The translations under genes were made by a program, and so were the position numbers. From positions 1 through 32,764 of the IMG/VR virus record IMGVR_UViG_3300030406_002399: a DNA stretch of 32,764 bases; one strand, 5' to 3'. Under the pieces are notes generated by a model, which saw only the letters and a program-made list of their open reading frames with translations, was not told where the DNA came from and did not search any database. Below, in pieces: positions 16,770 through 23,130 of this stretch (positions are counted from its first letter, which is position 1; the number at the start of each line of letters is the position of its first letter). Source of the DNA: a virus.

Positions 16770-17673
16770 TATTAATCCTTTCTTGATATTGGTTACAAAA
16801 ATCAGCAACTGAACAATAGTTGCCACAACGAGTATGTTCTCCAACTCGAAACTCTATTTCTAAACTTGTTTTGTTAGTGTAGGCTCTGTCAGTTTCTTTA
16901 TGCCACTCCATGTATTTTATGGCTTCTTCCTCGCTATCTAAAACTCTGATAGCTCTCTTCTGACCTTTTTTCTTTACTGCCCAAGTGTCATTCTTTTTCC
17001 ATGTGTCTTCGTCTGAACACAATGGGTAACTCTGGTAAACGTCAAAATTTATCTGGGAATCTTGATGCAATGCCATTCTCTTTTTGACATATGCCAATCT
17101 ATCCTCGTAACTCCACAATGGTATGTCTACAAACACGATAGGTGCTTTTGGATAGTTTTCTTTTTTCTCACTATCTCTTCTATTCCAATCTCTCAGTATG
17201 GCACATATTTTAAGGCTAGTTACGTTGCTTTTAGAAAAAGCATTTTTGTCATCTACCAGATAGGCATAGCAGTTAAGTTGGTTTTCCCATTCTGGCTTCC
17301 CATATATTACAGACCAGACTGACGTAACCTTGTAATCAACTATAGTTATCTGGTTGTTTTTTATTTCTTGTCGATCAACTGCACCAGATAAAACCCAACC
17401 ATCAACATCAGAATACAATCTTTCTTCTGTTATACTATCGTCTGTTTGCTTTGAATTTTCTAGAACTGAATGAACTGCAGTACCAAATAATGCCCAGATC
17501 ATATCTACTGCATCAACTTCTATGTCTTCGTCATACTGCTCTTTCATAATCCTTATTCTAGGACTATCGATCAATGATGTTACTGATATATCAGCTTTGC
17601 CTTTACTGTATTTATCGTTTATGGCAAAATCCACGAATGGTTTAGGCATACCAAACTTGTTTGTAATTTTCAT
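16762..17673 (-). CDS. Cas4/RecB-like PD-(D/E)XK exonuclease
   Basis: 303 residues. Motifs in order: GTAVH (His68), LSGAVDR (Asp100), IVDYK (Asp113, Lys115) and QLNCYAYL (Gln132), the full RecB/Cas4-type nuclease signature. Cysteines C219, C283, C287 and C293 (the last three in RCGNYCSVADFC) resemble the four-cysteine iron-sulphur clamp of Cas4/AddB nucleases, with CxxxC in place of the usual CxxC. Likely role: 5' end resection giving single strands for the annealing protein encoded downstream. It is the first gene of the leftward cassette, with AGGAG eight bases from the ATG and a promoter candidate just upstream. No CRISPR array is present, so it is not an adaptation nuclease. Confidence 0.85.
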   Translation of the reverse strand: MKITNKFGMPKPFVDFAINDKYSKGKADISVTSLIDSPRIRIMKEQYDEDIEVDAVDMIWALFGTAVHSVLENSKQTDDSITEERLYSDVDGWVLSGAVDRQEIKNNQITIVDYKVTSVWSVIYGKPEWENQLNCYAYLVDDKNAFSKSNVTSLKICAILRDWNRRDSEKKENYPKAPIVFVDIPLWSYEDRLAYVKKRMALHQDSQINFDVYQSYPLCSDEDTWKKNDTWAVKKKGQKRAIRVLDSEEEAIKYMEWHKETDRAYTNKTSLEIEFRVGEHTRCGNYCSVADFCNQYQERINNG

Positions 17674-17698
17674 GTGTCTTCTCCTACGCTATTTTGAA

Positions 17699-17725
17699 AC
17701 TATAATGGATCACTATGTATGTCAA
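17699..17725 (-). promoter_or_regulatory. Candidate leftward sigma-70-type promoter
   Basis: Read on the minus strand, a perfect TTGACA (17725-17720) is followed after 15 bases by TATAGT (17704-17699). The spacing is a little short. Transcription would begin about 20 bases before the exonuclease ATG and include its AGGAG. It overlaps the start of the divergent RusA-like gene. Confidence 0.4.
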
Positions 17726-18111
17726 TAACAAATAATAACAAAACTCAATTTATTATCGAGGGAGAGCCAGCGAGTAAAGGAAACTCTAGAAAAATAGTTA
17801 ATTTTGGAAAGAGAATGGCACTAATAAAATCTCAAAAAGCTAGAGATTATGAAAAATTATTTACTGACCAATGTCCAATTTTAGAAAATCTTATTGAAAC
17901 AGATGTAAAAGTGGAGTTAATTATATACTACGCATCAAGAAGACCAGACTTGGACGAAAGTGTGGTGCTAGATTGTATGCAAGGGAAAATTTATGTTAAT
18001 GACAGACAAGTCAAGCAAAAACATATATATTGGGGACTGGATAGAGAAAGACCAAGAACTCATGTCAGAGTGTCGCCTTTGGAAACATGTAGTGTGCCAA
18101 GCGATCTCTGA
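17719..18111 (+). CDS. RusA-like Holliday junction resolvase
   Basis: 130 residues. EGEPASKGNSRKI at the N terminus (the conserved strand-turn of RusA), SRRPDLDES with Asp77 and Asp79, and GKIYVNDRQVK with Asp95 reproduce the three catalytic acidic residues of the RusA family. The usual N after the PDLDN motif is Glu here, a mild deviation. It would resolve branched recombination intermediates before packaging. It diverges from the exonuclease gene; the space between the two starts is 45 bases. Shine-Dalgarno is weak (a GGA about ten bases upstream), and a TATAAT at 17701-17706 would give an almost leaderless message. The gene overlaps the following small gene by 119 bases. Confidence 0.78.
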   Translation: MSITNNNKTQFIIEGEPASKGNSRKIVNFGKRMALIKSQKARDYEKLFTDQCPILENLIETDVKVELIIYYASRRPDLDESVVLDCMQGKIYVNDRQVKQKHIYWGLDRERPRTHVRVSPLETCSVPSDL

Positions 18112-18319
18112 TAGTTATTTAGGAAGTCCCAAAGAAAAAGTTAGGGTTGGCGAATGGCTAATGTCTGACGATTACATAACAGTCTGCGACATGGCAGAAT
18201 TACACCCAGAAAATTTATTTAAGTTAATTAAAGAGATATTAATTAGTAAACCAGTAGTTGCTAGATATCTTGGGGAGAGATTAAGAAAAGTAATTCAAGA
18301 TAGGGGTCATCTCTACTAG
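17993..18319 (+). CDS. Small conserved phage protein overlapping the resolvase gene
   Basis: Up to 108 residues in the +1 frame relative to the RusA-like gene. The part after residue 25 looks real: ECRLWKHVVCQAISDSYLG, then VGEWLMSDDYITVCDMAELH and a helical C terminus. The pattern LW..V..QAI.D, W..S.D...VC..A.. recurs in small phage proteins of unknown function. Start is ambiguous: ATG at 17993 has AAGGGA six bases upstream, but those bases also encode conserved RusA residues; ATG at 18062 would shorten it to 85 residues and start just before the conserved part. The stop codon lies inside the first ACTAGT repeat. Confidence 0.62.
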   Translation: MLMTDKSSKNIYIGDWIEKDQELMSECRLWKHVVCQAISDSYLGSPKEKVRVGEWLMSDDYITVCDMAELHPENLFKLIKEILISKPVVARYLGERLRKVIQDRGHLY

Positions 18320-18380
18320 TTATAACATACTAGTTATAACTAGTAATAATATATATATATATATACTAGTTATAACTAGT
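18315..18380. repeat. Palindrome cluster 1 (ACTAGTTATAACTAGT)
   Basis: A 12-base partial copy (18315-18326), a full 16 bp palindrome at 18329-18344, an alternating AT spacer, and another full copy at 18365-18380. The cluster is intergenic, upstream of the primase-helicase gene. A second cluster at 29321-29396 has the same partial-full-full arrangement in reverse orientation. Likely a protein-binding array (operator, origin or partition-like). Confidence 0.85.
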
Positions 18381-18384
18381 AGAT

Positions 18385-18396
18385 GTTAAGGTTAAC
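18385..18396 (+). promoter_or_regulatory. Dyad motif GTTAAGGTTAAC
   Basis: Member of the GTTAA-n-TTAAC family, five bases after palindrome cluster 1 and about 135 bases before the primase-helicase start. It is the only copy directly adjoining the ACTAGT repeats. Confidence 0.4.
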
Positions 18397-18479
18397 ATTT
18401 AAAACAGTTTCCCAAAATACAGGCGTTCCTCCCACTCTCATCTAATTTGTAAACTTATAAAATTGGTTAAATTTTTTTG

Positions 18480-18508
18480 TTGACGAAGATTTTTTATCTG
18501 ATTATCTT
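18480..18508 (+). promoter_or_regulatory. Sigma-70-type promoter for primase-helicase
   Basis: TTGACG at 18480-18485, 17-base spacer, TATCTT at 18503-18508. Predicted start about 18515, followed by TAGGAGA (18521-18527) and the ATG at 18533. Good match to a host sigma-70 promoter in an AT-rich leader. Confidence 0.55.
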
Positions 18509-18532
18509 TTCTGTCATGCGTAGGAGATATCA

Positions 18533-20353
18533 ATGGAATTAAAACAAAATATTAGGGCAAATGCCCTCAAGTTGGGTAGTGGGCAACACAAGGTAAACTG
18601 TCCATTTTGCTCAAGTCAAAGAAAGAAAAAAGACCAGAAAACATTATCACTAAAAGTAGATGCCAAAGTAGTTTATTATAATTGTTGGCATTGCAATGAG
18701 AATGGGTTTATCAAGTTTGAGGATAGCAATTTTAGATTAATAAGGAGAGAGAATGTGATTCATGCTGTTGATGATAATAGGTGGAGAGATTTAACAGTAG
18801 AGAATGGCAGTATTAATTATTTGAAAAGTCGTGGCATCTCAGAAGATACGGCAAAAAAGGTAGGTATAAAGTTTAAACATCACTACATTGCATCAGAAAA
18901 AAAAGAGATGCCTTGCATAGTTTTCCCATACAGAAACAATGGCAGTACAGAATTTGCCAAGCTAAGATCGTTCCCACAAAAGGGTTTTTCATCTCAAGGA
19001 TCAGCAGTAAATTTTTTTAACATAGACAACGTAAATGATAATGAGTTTATGATTATTTGTGAGGGGGAGATGGACTGCTTGTCATTCATGGAGATAGGTT
19101 ACAAGTCAGTTGTTTCTATACCTCATGGGGCAGTAATGAAAGTTGTTGATGGCAAAATAGATGCCCACGAAGATAATAAATTTAAGTTTATTTGGAATGC
19201 AAAAAAGAAACTTGATGAATGCCAGAAAGTTGTTATTGCAATGGATAGCGATAAATCTGGTCAAGCAATGGCAGAAGAGTTAGCCAGAAGAATAGGTAAA
19301 GATAAGTGTTTTAAAATAGAATACCCAGAGGATTGCAAAGATGCCAACGAAGTTCTGGTTAAGCATGGTGCAGAAGAATTAGATAAAATAACTGCAAATC
19401 CAATACCATATCCAGTTTCGGGATTGTATGATGCTTCACATTTTTATGAAGAAGTTGATGACATTTATGAAAAAGGTATAGGGTCTGGGGTTTCTACTGG
19501 CTATCAAGAGGTAGATGAACTTTACACGATTGTCGAGGGTCAGCTAACAGTTGTAACTGGACACCCATCATCTGGTAAATCAGAGTTTGTAGATCAGATC
19601 ATGGTAAATATTGCCAGAGATAAAGGTTGGAAGTTTGGGATATGTAGCTTTGAGAATGAGCCTAGAATACATATTGCTAAATTAATTAGTAAATATGTTG
19701 GCAAACCTTTCTTTGATGGCATAACTCCAAGAGTTACAAAAGAAGATTTAGCTACTGGAAAAAAGTTCGTGCAAGATCATTTTTCTTTTTTGTATCAAGC
19801 TGATGGATCGCTATCTACGTTGGATAGCATTATTGAGAGAATGAAAGTTGCAGTTATGCGACATGGAATTAGAGGTGTGGTTATAGATCCATATAATTAT
19901 ATCTCAAAAGAAAATATAAATTCTGAAACTGATTGGATTTCAGATATGCTAACTACGTTACGAGTGTTTGCTCAAGCTCATGGAATACATATTTGGTTTG
20001 TTGCCCACCCAACAAAAATGATGCGAAAAGATGATGGGACTGTCCCACCACCAAAAGGTTATGACATATCTGGTAGTGCATCATGGTTTGCAAAAGCTGA
20101 TCTGGGATTGACAGTCCATAGACCAAATCCATCAACGTCTAGCCTTAGTCAAGTTATGATTTGGAAGTGTAGATTTTCTTGGGTTGGATCTGTTGGGGAT
20201 TGTGTGCTATCGTTTGACAAAGCGACATCAAGATATATTAGTACAGATGAAATGGAAACTGCTGAAGATATGTTAGCTCCTAAAAAGACGAAGCCACGAA
20301 AACCACCAGTAAAAAGTTATTATGAAAAAGATGACGAAGACGTACCCTTTTAA
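18533..20353 (+). CDS. T7 gp4-like primase-helicase
   Basis: 606 residues. N-terminal zinc-binding domain with CPFC (C23, C26) and CWHC (C51, C54); TOPRIM primase core with CEGEMD (Glu177) and MDSDKSG (Asp238, Asp240); then a DnaB/RecA-type helicase with Walker A GHPSSGKS (343-350), Walker B VVIDPYN (Asp452) and WFVAHPTKM (the H4-like region). Length and domain order match bifunctional phage gp4 and mitochondrial Twinkle. It should prime and unwind at the phage fork; the DNA polymerase must be outside this window. The C-terminal tail is Lys/Pro-rich then acidic (YEKDDEDVPF), like tails used by gp4 to bind polymerase. AGGAG and a sigma-70 promoter precede it. Confidence 0.95.
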   Translation: MELKQNIRANALKLGSGQHKVNCPFCSSQRKKKDQKTLSLKVDAKVVYYNCWHCNENGFIKFEDSNFRLIRRENVIHAVDDNRWRDLTVENGSINYLKSRGISEDTAKKVGIKFKHHYIASEKKEMPCIVFPYRNNGSTEFAKLRSFPQKGFSSQGSAVNFFNIDNVNDNEFMIICEGEMDCLSFMEIGYKSVVSIPHGAVMKVVDGKIDAHEDNKFKFIWNAKKKLDECQKVVIAMDSDKSGQAMAEELARRIGKDKCFKIEYPEDCKDANEVLVKHGAEELDKITANPIPYPVSGLYDASHFYEEVDDIYEKGIGSGVSTGYQEVDELYTIVEGQLTVVTGHPSSGKSEFVDQIMVNIARDKGWKFGICSFENEPRIHIAKLISKYVGKPFFDGITPRVTKEDLATGKKFVQDHFSFLYQADGSLSTLDSIIERMKVAVMRHGIRGVVIDPYNYISKENINSETDWISDMLTTLRVFAQAHGIHIWFVAHPTKMMRKDDGTVPPPKGYDISGSASWFAKADLGLTVHRPNPSTSSLSQVMIWKCRFSWVGSVGDCVLSFDKATSRYISTDEMETAEDMLAPKKTKPRKPPVKSYYEKDDEDVPF

Positions 20354-20780
20354 AAACAAAAAGGTTAAGCCAGAGTTTGTTGGTAACACTAACAAAGTTA
20401 GAATGAGGATAGTTGACCAAACTTGCCTAGATACGTTACTCACGAATGATAGTATATCATTAAATAATTATAAAATATTAGATAGGTTAGCATCAGATTA
20501 TAATAAGTCTGGTATGGTTGGTGTAAAAGCCAGTAATTATAACCCTAGAATTTCAGCTAACTACGACACAAATAGCGACAGTCATAGTATTTTAAAAAGA
20601 AAAGTTTACGAATGTCTGGCTTTTGTAAAATCGGCAGGTGGTACTAGTTGCTACAATGCACTAATGAAATTGTTAACTGATAGAGTTTTGACTAGGATAG
20701 ATATTGAATTTATTGAAAATAATATTGGGGAAATTGTTAAGCCAGTAAAAGAATATTACGAAAACTGGAGTTCGTCTTGA
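20322..20780 (+). CDS. Unknown protein downstream of primase-helicase
   Basis: 152 residues, no family recognised. The N terminus is basic (KTYPFKNKKVKPEF); the centre is helical with DSHSILKRKVYECLAFVK, and the end is acidic and aromatic. It overlaps the primase-helicase gene by 32 bases in another frame, implying coupled translation and a likely replication-linked role. No Shine-Dalgarno is apparent; ATG at 20331 is an alternative start. It is followed by a strong terminator shared with the convergent SleB-type gene. Confidence 0.65.
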   Translation: MKKMTKTYPFKNKKVKPEFVGNTNKVRMRIVDQTCLDTLLTNDSISLNNYKILDRLASDYNKSGMVGVKASNYNPRISANYDTNSDSHSILKRKVYECLAFVKSAGGTSCYNALMKLLTDRVLTRIDIEFIENNIGEIVKPVKEYYENWSSS

Positions 20781-20851
20781 CTTAACTTATAGGTGGGGAT
20801 ATGTTGTGTATAAGTGTGTAACCTCATTACTCACTTCTTACTACGCTAAAA

Positions 20852-20878
20852 GAGGGCAGTACTTCTCATACTGCCCTC
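20852..20878. terminator. Bidirectional intrinsic terminator
   Basis: GAGGGCAGTA (20852-20861) and TACTGCCCTC (20869-20878) form a perfect 10-bp stem with a 7-base loop. A T-rich run follows rightward (ATTCTTTTCT) and TCTTTTAG follows leftward, so it can end both the plus-strand primase-helicase unit and the minus-strand SleB unit. Confidence 0.88.
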
Positions 20879-20892
20879 ATTCTTTTCTAAAA

Positions 20893-20903
20893 GTTAATGT
20901 TAA
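20893..20903. promoter_or_regulatory. Dyad motif GTTAATGTTAA between convergent genes
   Basis: Same family, keeping the TTAACTTTTAG tail when read leftward, but it lies between the SleB gene's stop and the terminator with no gene start behind it. Shows that the motif is not tied only to translation starts. Confidence 0.4.
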
Positions 20904-20906
20904 TTT

Positions 20907-21356
20907 TTAATCATACAAGTAATCGTTATTGGGTTTAGTTTCCCACCTATAAAATATGTGGTCATCTATTCTTGTAATAAATGTTTTTGTTTCTGCCCAA
21001 CTAGGATTTACATAGTCAGCATGATAATGTGTTGCACCCTCGACAAGCTCACTTAAATGTTGATTATAAACACCATTGGCAACATGCATGGCATCTTCCC
21101 ATGCTTCGGTTTCTATGGGTTTATCGCTTTTGCCATCACAATACCAACTGAATTGACATTTATTTTTTATAGGAAGTGATGGTTTCCATTTGTAGGTTTG
21201 ACCTTGTTTTACAACCTCACAAACTGTATTAGGATATCTTTCATCTTTTACCCTATTCATAACAACTTGTGCGACTGCCACTTGCCCTAAGAAACTTTGA
21301 TTTTTAGCTTCATGATAAACGTTAAGTGCAAGGCATACTAATGATGCAGTAAGCAT
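20907..21356 (-). CDS. SleB-type cell wall hydrolase
   Basis: 149 residues, full-length Hydrolase_2 (SleB/CwlJ) domain: ALNVYHEAKNQ with the catalytic-type Glu16, GQVAVAQVVMNRV, RYPNTVCEVV, CQFSWYCDGK and ATHYHADYVNPSW are all intact. The family cuts peptidoglycan as a lytic transglycosylase or amidase. The N terminus MLTASLVCLALN is hydrophobic but too short for a clear signal peptide. It is encoded with the early/middle minus-strand genes rather than next to the T4-type lysozyme at 56-502, so it may be a second lysis enzyme or act at entry. It starts 17 bases after a GTTAACGTTAAC-TTTTAGGAG leader. Confidence 0.92.
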   Translation of the reverse strand: MLTASLVCLALNVYHEAKNQSFLGQVAVAQVVMNRVKDERYPNTVCEVVKQGQTYKWKPSLPIKNKCQFSWYCDGKSDKPIETEAWEDAMHVANGVYNQHLSELVEGATHYHADYVNPSWAETKTFITRIDDHIFYRWETKPNNDYLYD

Positions 21357-21373
21357 TATAAAATCTCCTAAAA

Positions 21374-21385
21374 GTTAACGTTAAC
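21374..21385 (-). promoter_or_regulatory. Dyad leader GTTAACGTTAAC before SleB gene
   Basis: Perfect 12-bp palindrome followed on the minus strand by TTTTAGGAG and the SleB ATG; 17 bases separate motif and start. It covers the stop codon of the upstream small gene. Identical leader core at 23060-23071. Confidence 0.6.
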
Positions 21386-21632
21386 AGTTTTCTTCAAAAG
21401 AACTGCCATTTCGCCTATGTTGTATCGTTGATGTAGGCACTCTATTTACTTTTCCATATTTATCTTTATCTGACAGTCTGGTTGGTACATCTTCAAACCT
21501 TTCATCAGCTCCTAATTCTTTTGGAGTTTTTTTGGCATTTCTTTTCCAGAGATCCCTCTGGAGATCAACTATCGAGTTTCTATATCGATAACCCTTAGAT
21601 CTGCCCTTTAATTTACTGTAAGATGTTGTCAT
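21381..21632 (-). CDS. Small basic hypothetical protein
   Basis: 83 residues, highly basic and hydrophilic, no family recognised. It begins MTTSYSKLKGRSKGYRYRN, continues with DLQRDLWKRNAKKTPKELG and ends with HRRNGSSFEENC. A GGGAG about nine bases before the ATG supports it as a real gene. The composition suggests nucleic-acid or virion-interior binding. It is upstream of the SleB-type gene, separated from it by the dyad leader. Confidence 0.55.
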   Translation of the reverse strand: MTTSYSKLKGRSKGYRYRNSIVDLQRDLWKRNAKKTPKELGADERFEDVPTRLSDKDKYGKVNRVPTSTIQHRRNGSSFEENC

Positions 21633-21931
21633 TATATCGATCTCCCTTTTAATCAGCGAATACTCTTGCTACAGAGCATTTAGGTTGTTTTGCTAGTATT
21701 CGTACAGAGAGGTCTGCAACCCTCTCTGTACAAGCCTTAAATCAGCTTTTTTTATGAGTTTCCATACCTTAAACCTCTCTTGAATTACAAAGTCCCAGTT
21801 TTACCCTCTGATACTTGCCAATAAAATAAAATAGAGGAAGCAAGTAGAAAGGGAGGTATAGCATTTAGGTTAGTCTGTTTCATAACTAGGCACTCATACG
21901 ACCCACCATCAATGGAGTGGACTTTAACCTC
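21633..21931. other. Noncoding stretch with inverted and direct repeats
   Basis: No convincing gene on either strand. It contains an 8-bp inverted repeat (CGAATACT at 21657-21664 and AGTATTCG at 21695-21702), an 11-bp hairpin right after it, a T-run at about 21746-21752, and a 12-base direct repeat AGCATTTAGGTT at 21675-21686 and 21860-21871. Could be an untranslated leader, a terminator region or a small RNA. Confidence 0.5.
21702..21731. terminator. Strong 11-bp hairpin
   Basis: GTACAGAGAGG (21702-21712) pairs perfectly with CCTCTCTGTAC (21721-21731) around an 8-base loop. No T-run follows immediately on either strand (a T7 run lies 14 bases further right), so function as an intrinsic terminator is uncertain; it may be part of a structured RNA. 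Confidence 0.45.
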
Positions 21932-22117
21932 TTATTCTTTAAAAAAGATACTGTAAAAACTTACTAGTATCATTGTAAAACCAACTGTTCCTATAAAACA
22001 AGTGAAAAGTATACCCTCAACACTTTGAGTATAGTAACCATCTGGATCAGCTAGTATAACAAAAGACATAACCATAATGCATATGCCTAATAAACATAAT
22101 AATATTCTTTCAATCAT
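21932..22117 (-). CDS. Small two-TM membrane protein
   Basis: 61 residues. Two hydrophobic segments: RILLCLLGICIMVMSFVIL (about 4-22) and LFTCFIGTVGFTMILVSFYS (about 37-56), joined by a short acidic loop DPDGYYTQSVEG. GGAG lies about ten bases before the ATG, which overlaps the previous gene. Size and topology would suit a class II holin, an anti-host or superinfection-exclusion membrane protein; its place in an accessory operon rather than beside a lysozyme leaves this open. Confidence 0.6.
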   Translation of the reverse strand: MIERILLCLLGICIMVMSFVILADPDGYYTQSVEGILFTCFIGTVGFTMILVSFYSIFFKE

Positions 22118-22313
22118 AATATTTTTTCTCCAACTGTTTTATATAAGTTATTAAACCTCTGGCACATTCGTATCTGCCATCTAATATGCCAAGCTCTCTG
22201 CTATCAACATCATCATCATGAGGGTTAGCATGAACATCAGATATTTCTTTTTTTAACCATATCTTAATCTCATGAATAATTTGATTTGATATATCGTCTG
22301 GATTATTTCTCAT
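22110..22313 (-). CDS. Small hypothetical protein
   Basis: 67 residues, unrecognised. Mostly helical, acidic centre (HANPHDDDVDSRELG) followed by ILDGRYECARGLITYIKQLE, a pattern like small phage helical-bundle proteins. GGAG precedes the ATG. It overlaps both neighbours (8 and 11 bases), so it is co-transcribed with the small genes around it. Confidence 0.6.
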   Translation of the reverse strand: MRNNPDDISNQIIHEIKIWLKKEISDVHANPHDDDVDSRELGILDGRYECARGLITYIKQLEKKYYD

Positions 22314-22554
22314 TTCTTTCTCTCCAAAATTTTTTTAAATCTTCTTTTTCTTTTTCAAGTTGGCAAGTAGTTTTAAATGATATAATGGCATCATTTATGC
22401 TATCAAACTCTAATATGCCAAGACCAATAAGTTTAGGATCAAGACAAGTAGTTATATCTATTGTCATTTCACACTCATATGGATCAGTAAAATGATACTT
22501 TTTATAACCTTTCCTTATCTCTTTCATATTTTTAATAAATTCTTTTACTTTCAT
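22303..22554 (-). CDS. Small hypothetical protein
   Basis: 83 residues, no recognised family. Basic N-terminal helix (KEFIKNMKEIRKGYKKYHF), a central part with YECEMTIDITTCLD and GLGILEFDSINDAI, and a charged C-terminal helix. The ATG forms TAATG with the upstream stop, so translation is coupled, and AGAGG lies upstream. Confidence 0.6.
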   Translation of the reverse strand: MKVKEFIKNMKEIRKGYKKYHFTDPYECEMTIDITTCLDPKLIGLGILEFDSINDAIISFKTTCQLEKEKEDLKKFWRERNEK

Positions 22555-22796
22555 TATACACCTCTCTTAATTGTTTCTAATGATTGTCTTAAATAATCTG
22601 CCAGATAGTATTGCTCATTCTTTTTTAGTCTGGAGATCTCTTCCCAAACTAAACCCTCAATTTCTAACATGGCATTTCCCCAACTAACTTTCCCAGACTT
22701 TGCATCTGGGTGGTTTCTGGGTAATTTTTCCCAGTATGCTTTTTTTCTTTCTGTATACCATTTTTTTGATTTTTCTTTATGATCTATTTTGCTCAT
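22554..22796 (-). CDS. Small hypothetical protein
   Basis: 80 residues, unrecognised. Basic N terminus (DHKEKSKKWYTERKKAYWEK), then GNAMLEIEGLVWEEISRLKK and a helical C terminus with ADYLRQSLETIKRG. Linked to both neighbours by one-base TAATG overlaps, with AAGGA before the ATG. Confidence 0.6.
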   Translation of the reverse strand: MSKIDHKEKSKKWYTERKKAYWEKLPRNHPDAKSGKVSWGNAMLEIEGLVWEEISRLKKNEQYYLADYLRQSLETIKRGV

Positions 22797-23044
22797 TACT
22801 CTTCCTTTCCATAGTTTTTAAACATTTCTCTTATCCAGAGTTCTTTTTTTATTTCAATCATAATAATATAATTGGCTTCTTTTACTGGTAAGCATTTATT
22901 GATATTGTCTAAAATATACTCTCCAACATCATCAAATTGCTTCTCTAACAATTCATCAGATACATCATGGATAAATTCTCCATACTTATCTTTATAGGCA
23001 TCTAAGCCAAACATTTTATATAATTTTGCATCAGATATCTTCAA
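22796..23044 (-). CDS. Small hypothetical protein, TTG start
   Basis: 82 residues, unrecognised. Sequence begins MKISDAKLYKMFGLDAYKD and has a KEANYIIMIEIKKELWIREM helix. The start is a TTG at 23044, chosen because AGGAG sits six bases upstream within the dyad leader; the first in-frame ATG is ten codons further in and has no such site. It opens a run of five overlapping small genes reaching to 21932. Confidence 0.6.
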   Translation of the reverse strand: MKISDAKLYKMFGLDAYKDKYGEFIHDVSDELLEKQFDDVGEYILDNINKCLPVKEANYIIMIEIKKELWIREMFKNYGKEE

Positions 23045-23059
23045 TCTAATCTCCTAAAA

Positions 23060-23071
23060 GTTAACGTTAAC
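23060..23071 (-). promoter_or_regulatory. Dyad leader GTTAACGTTAAC before small-gene operon
   Basis: Same perfect palindrome as at 21374-21385, followed on the minus strand by TTTTAGGAG and, 15 bases from the motif, the TTG start at 23044. Confidence 0.6.
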
Positions 23072-23089
23072 AATGGTTGTTGATTTCAA

Positions 23090-23118
23090 GGGGTCAAAGC
23101 ACATAGTGAAATGACCCC
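23090..23118 (-). terminator. Hairpin after the 274-residue gene
   Basis: GGGGTCA (23090-23096) pairs with TGACCCC (23112-23118); directly next to it CATGAT and ATCATG (23118-23135) form a second small stem overlapping the stop of the upstream minus-strand gene. No clear T-run, so terminator or leader structure is a guess. Confidence 0.4.
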
Positions 23119-23130
23119 ATGATAGTAGTA

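Noticed and set aside
17701-17706. TATAAT as a rightward promoter for the RusA-like gene
   Set aside because: No acceptable -35 element at 16-18 bases upstream, and the ATG is only 12 bases away.
18347-18364. Simple AT microsatellite as a separate feature
   Set aside because: It is just the spacer between palindrome copies in an AT-rich region.
21702-21731. tRNA T-arm
   Set aside because: The 11-bp uninterrupted stem is too long, and no acceptor or anticodon stems surround it.
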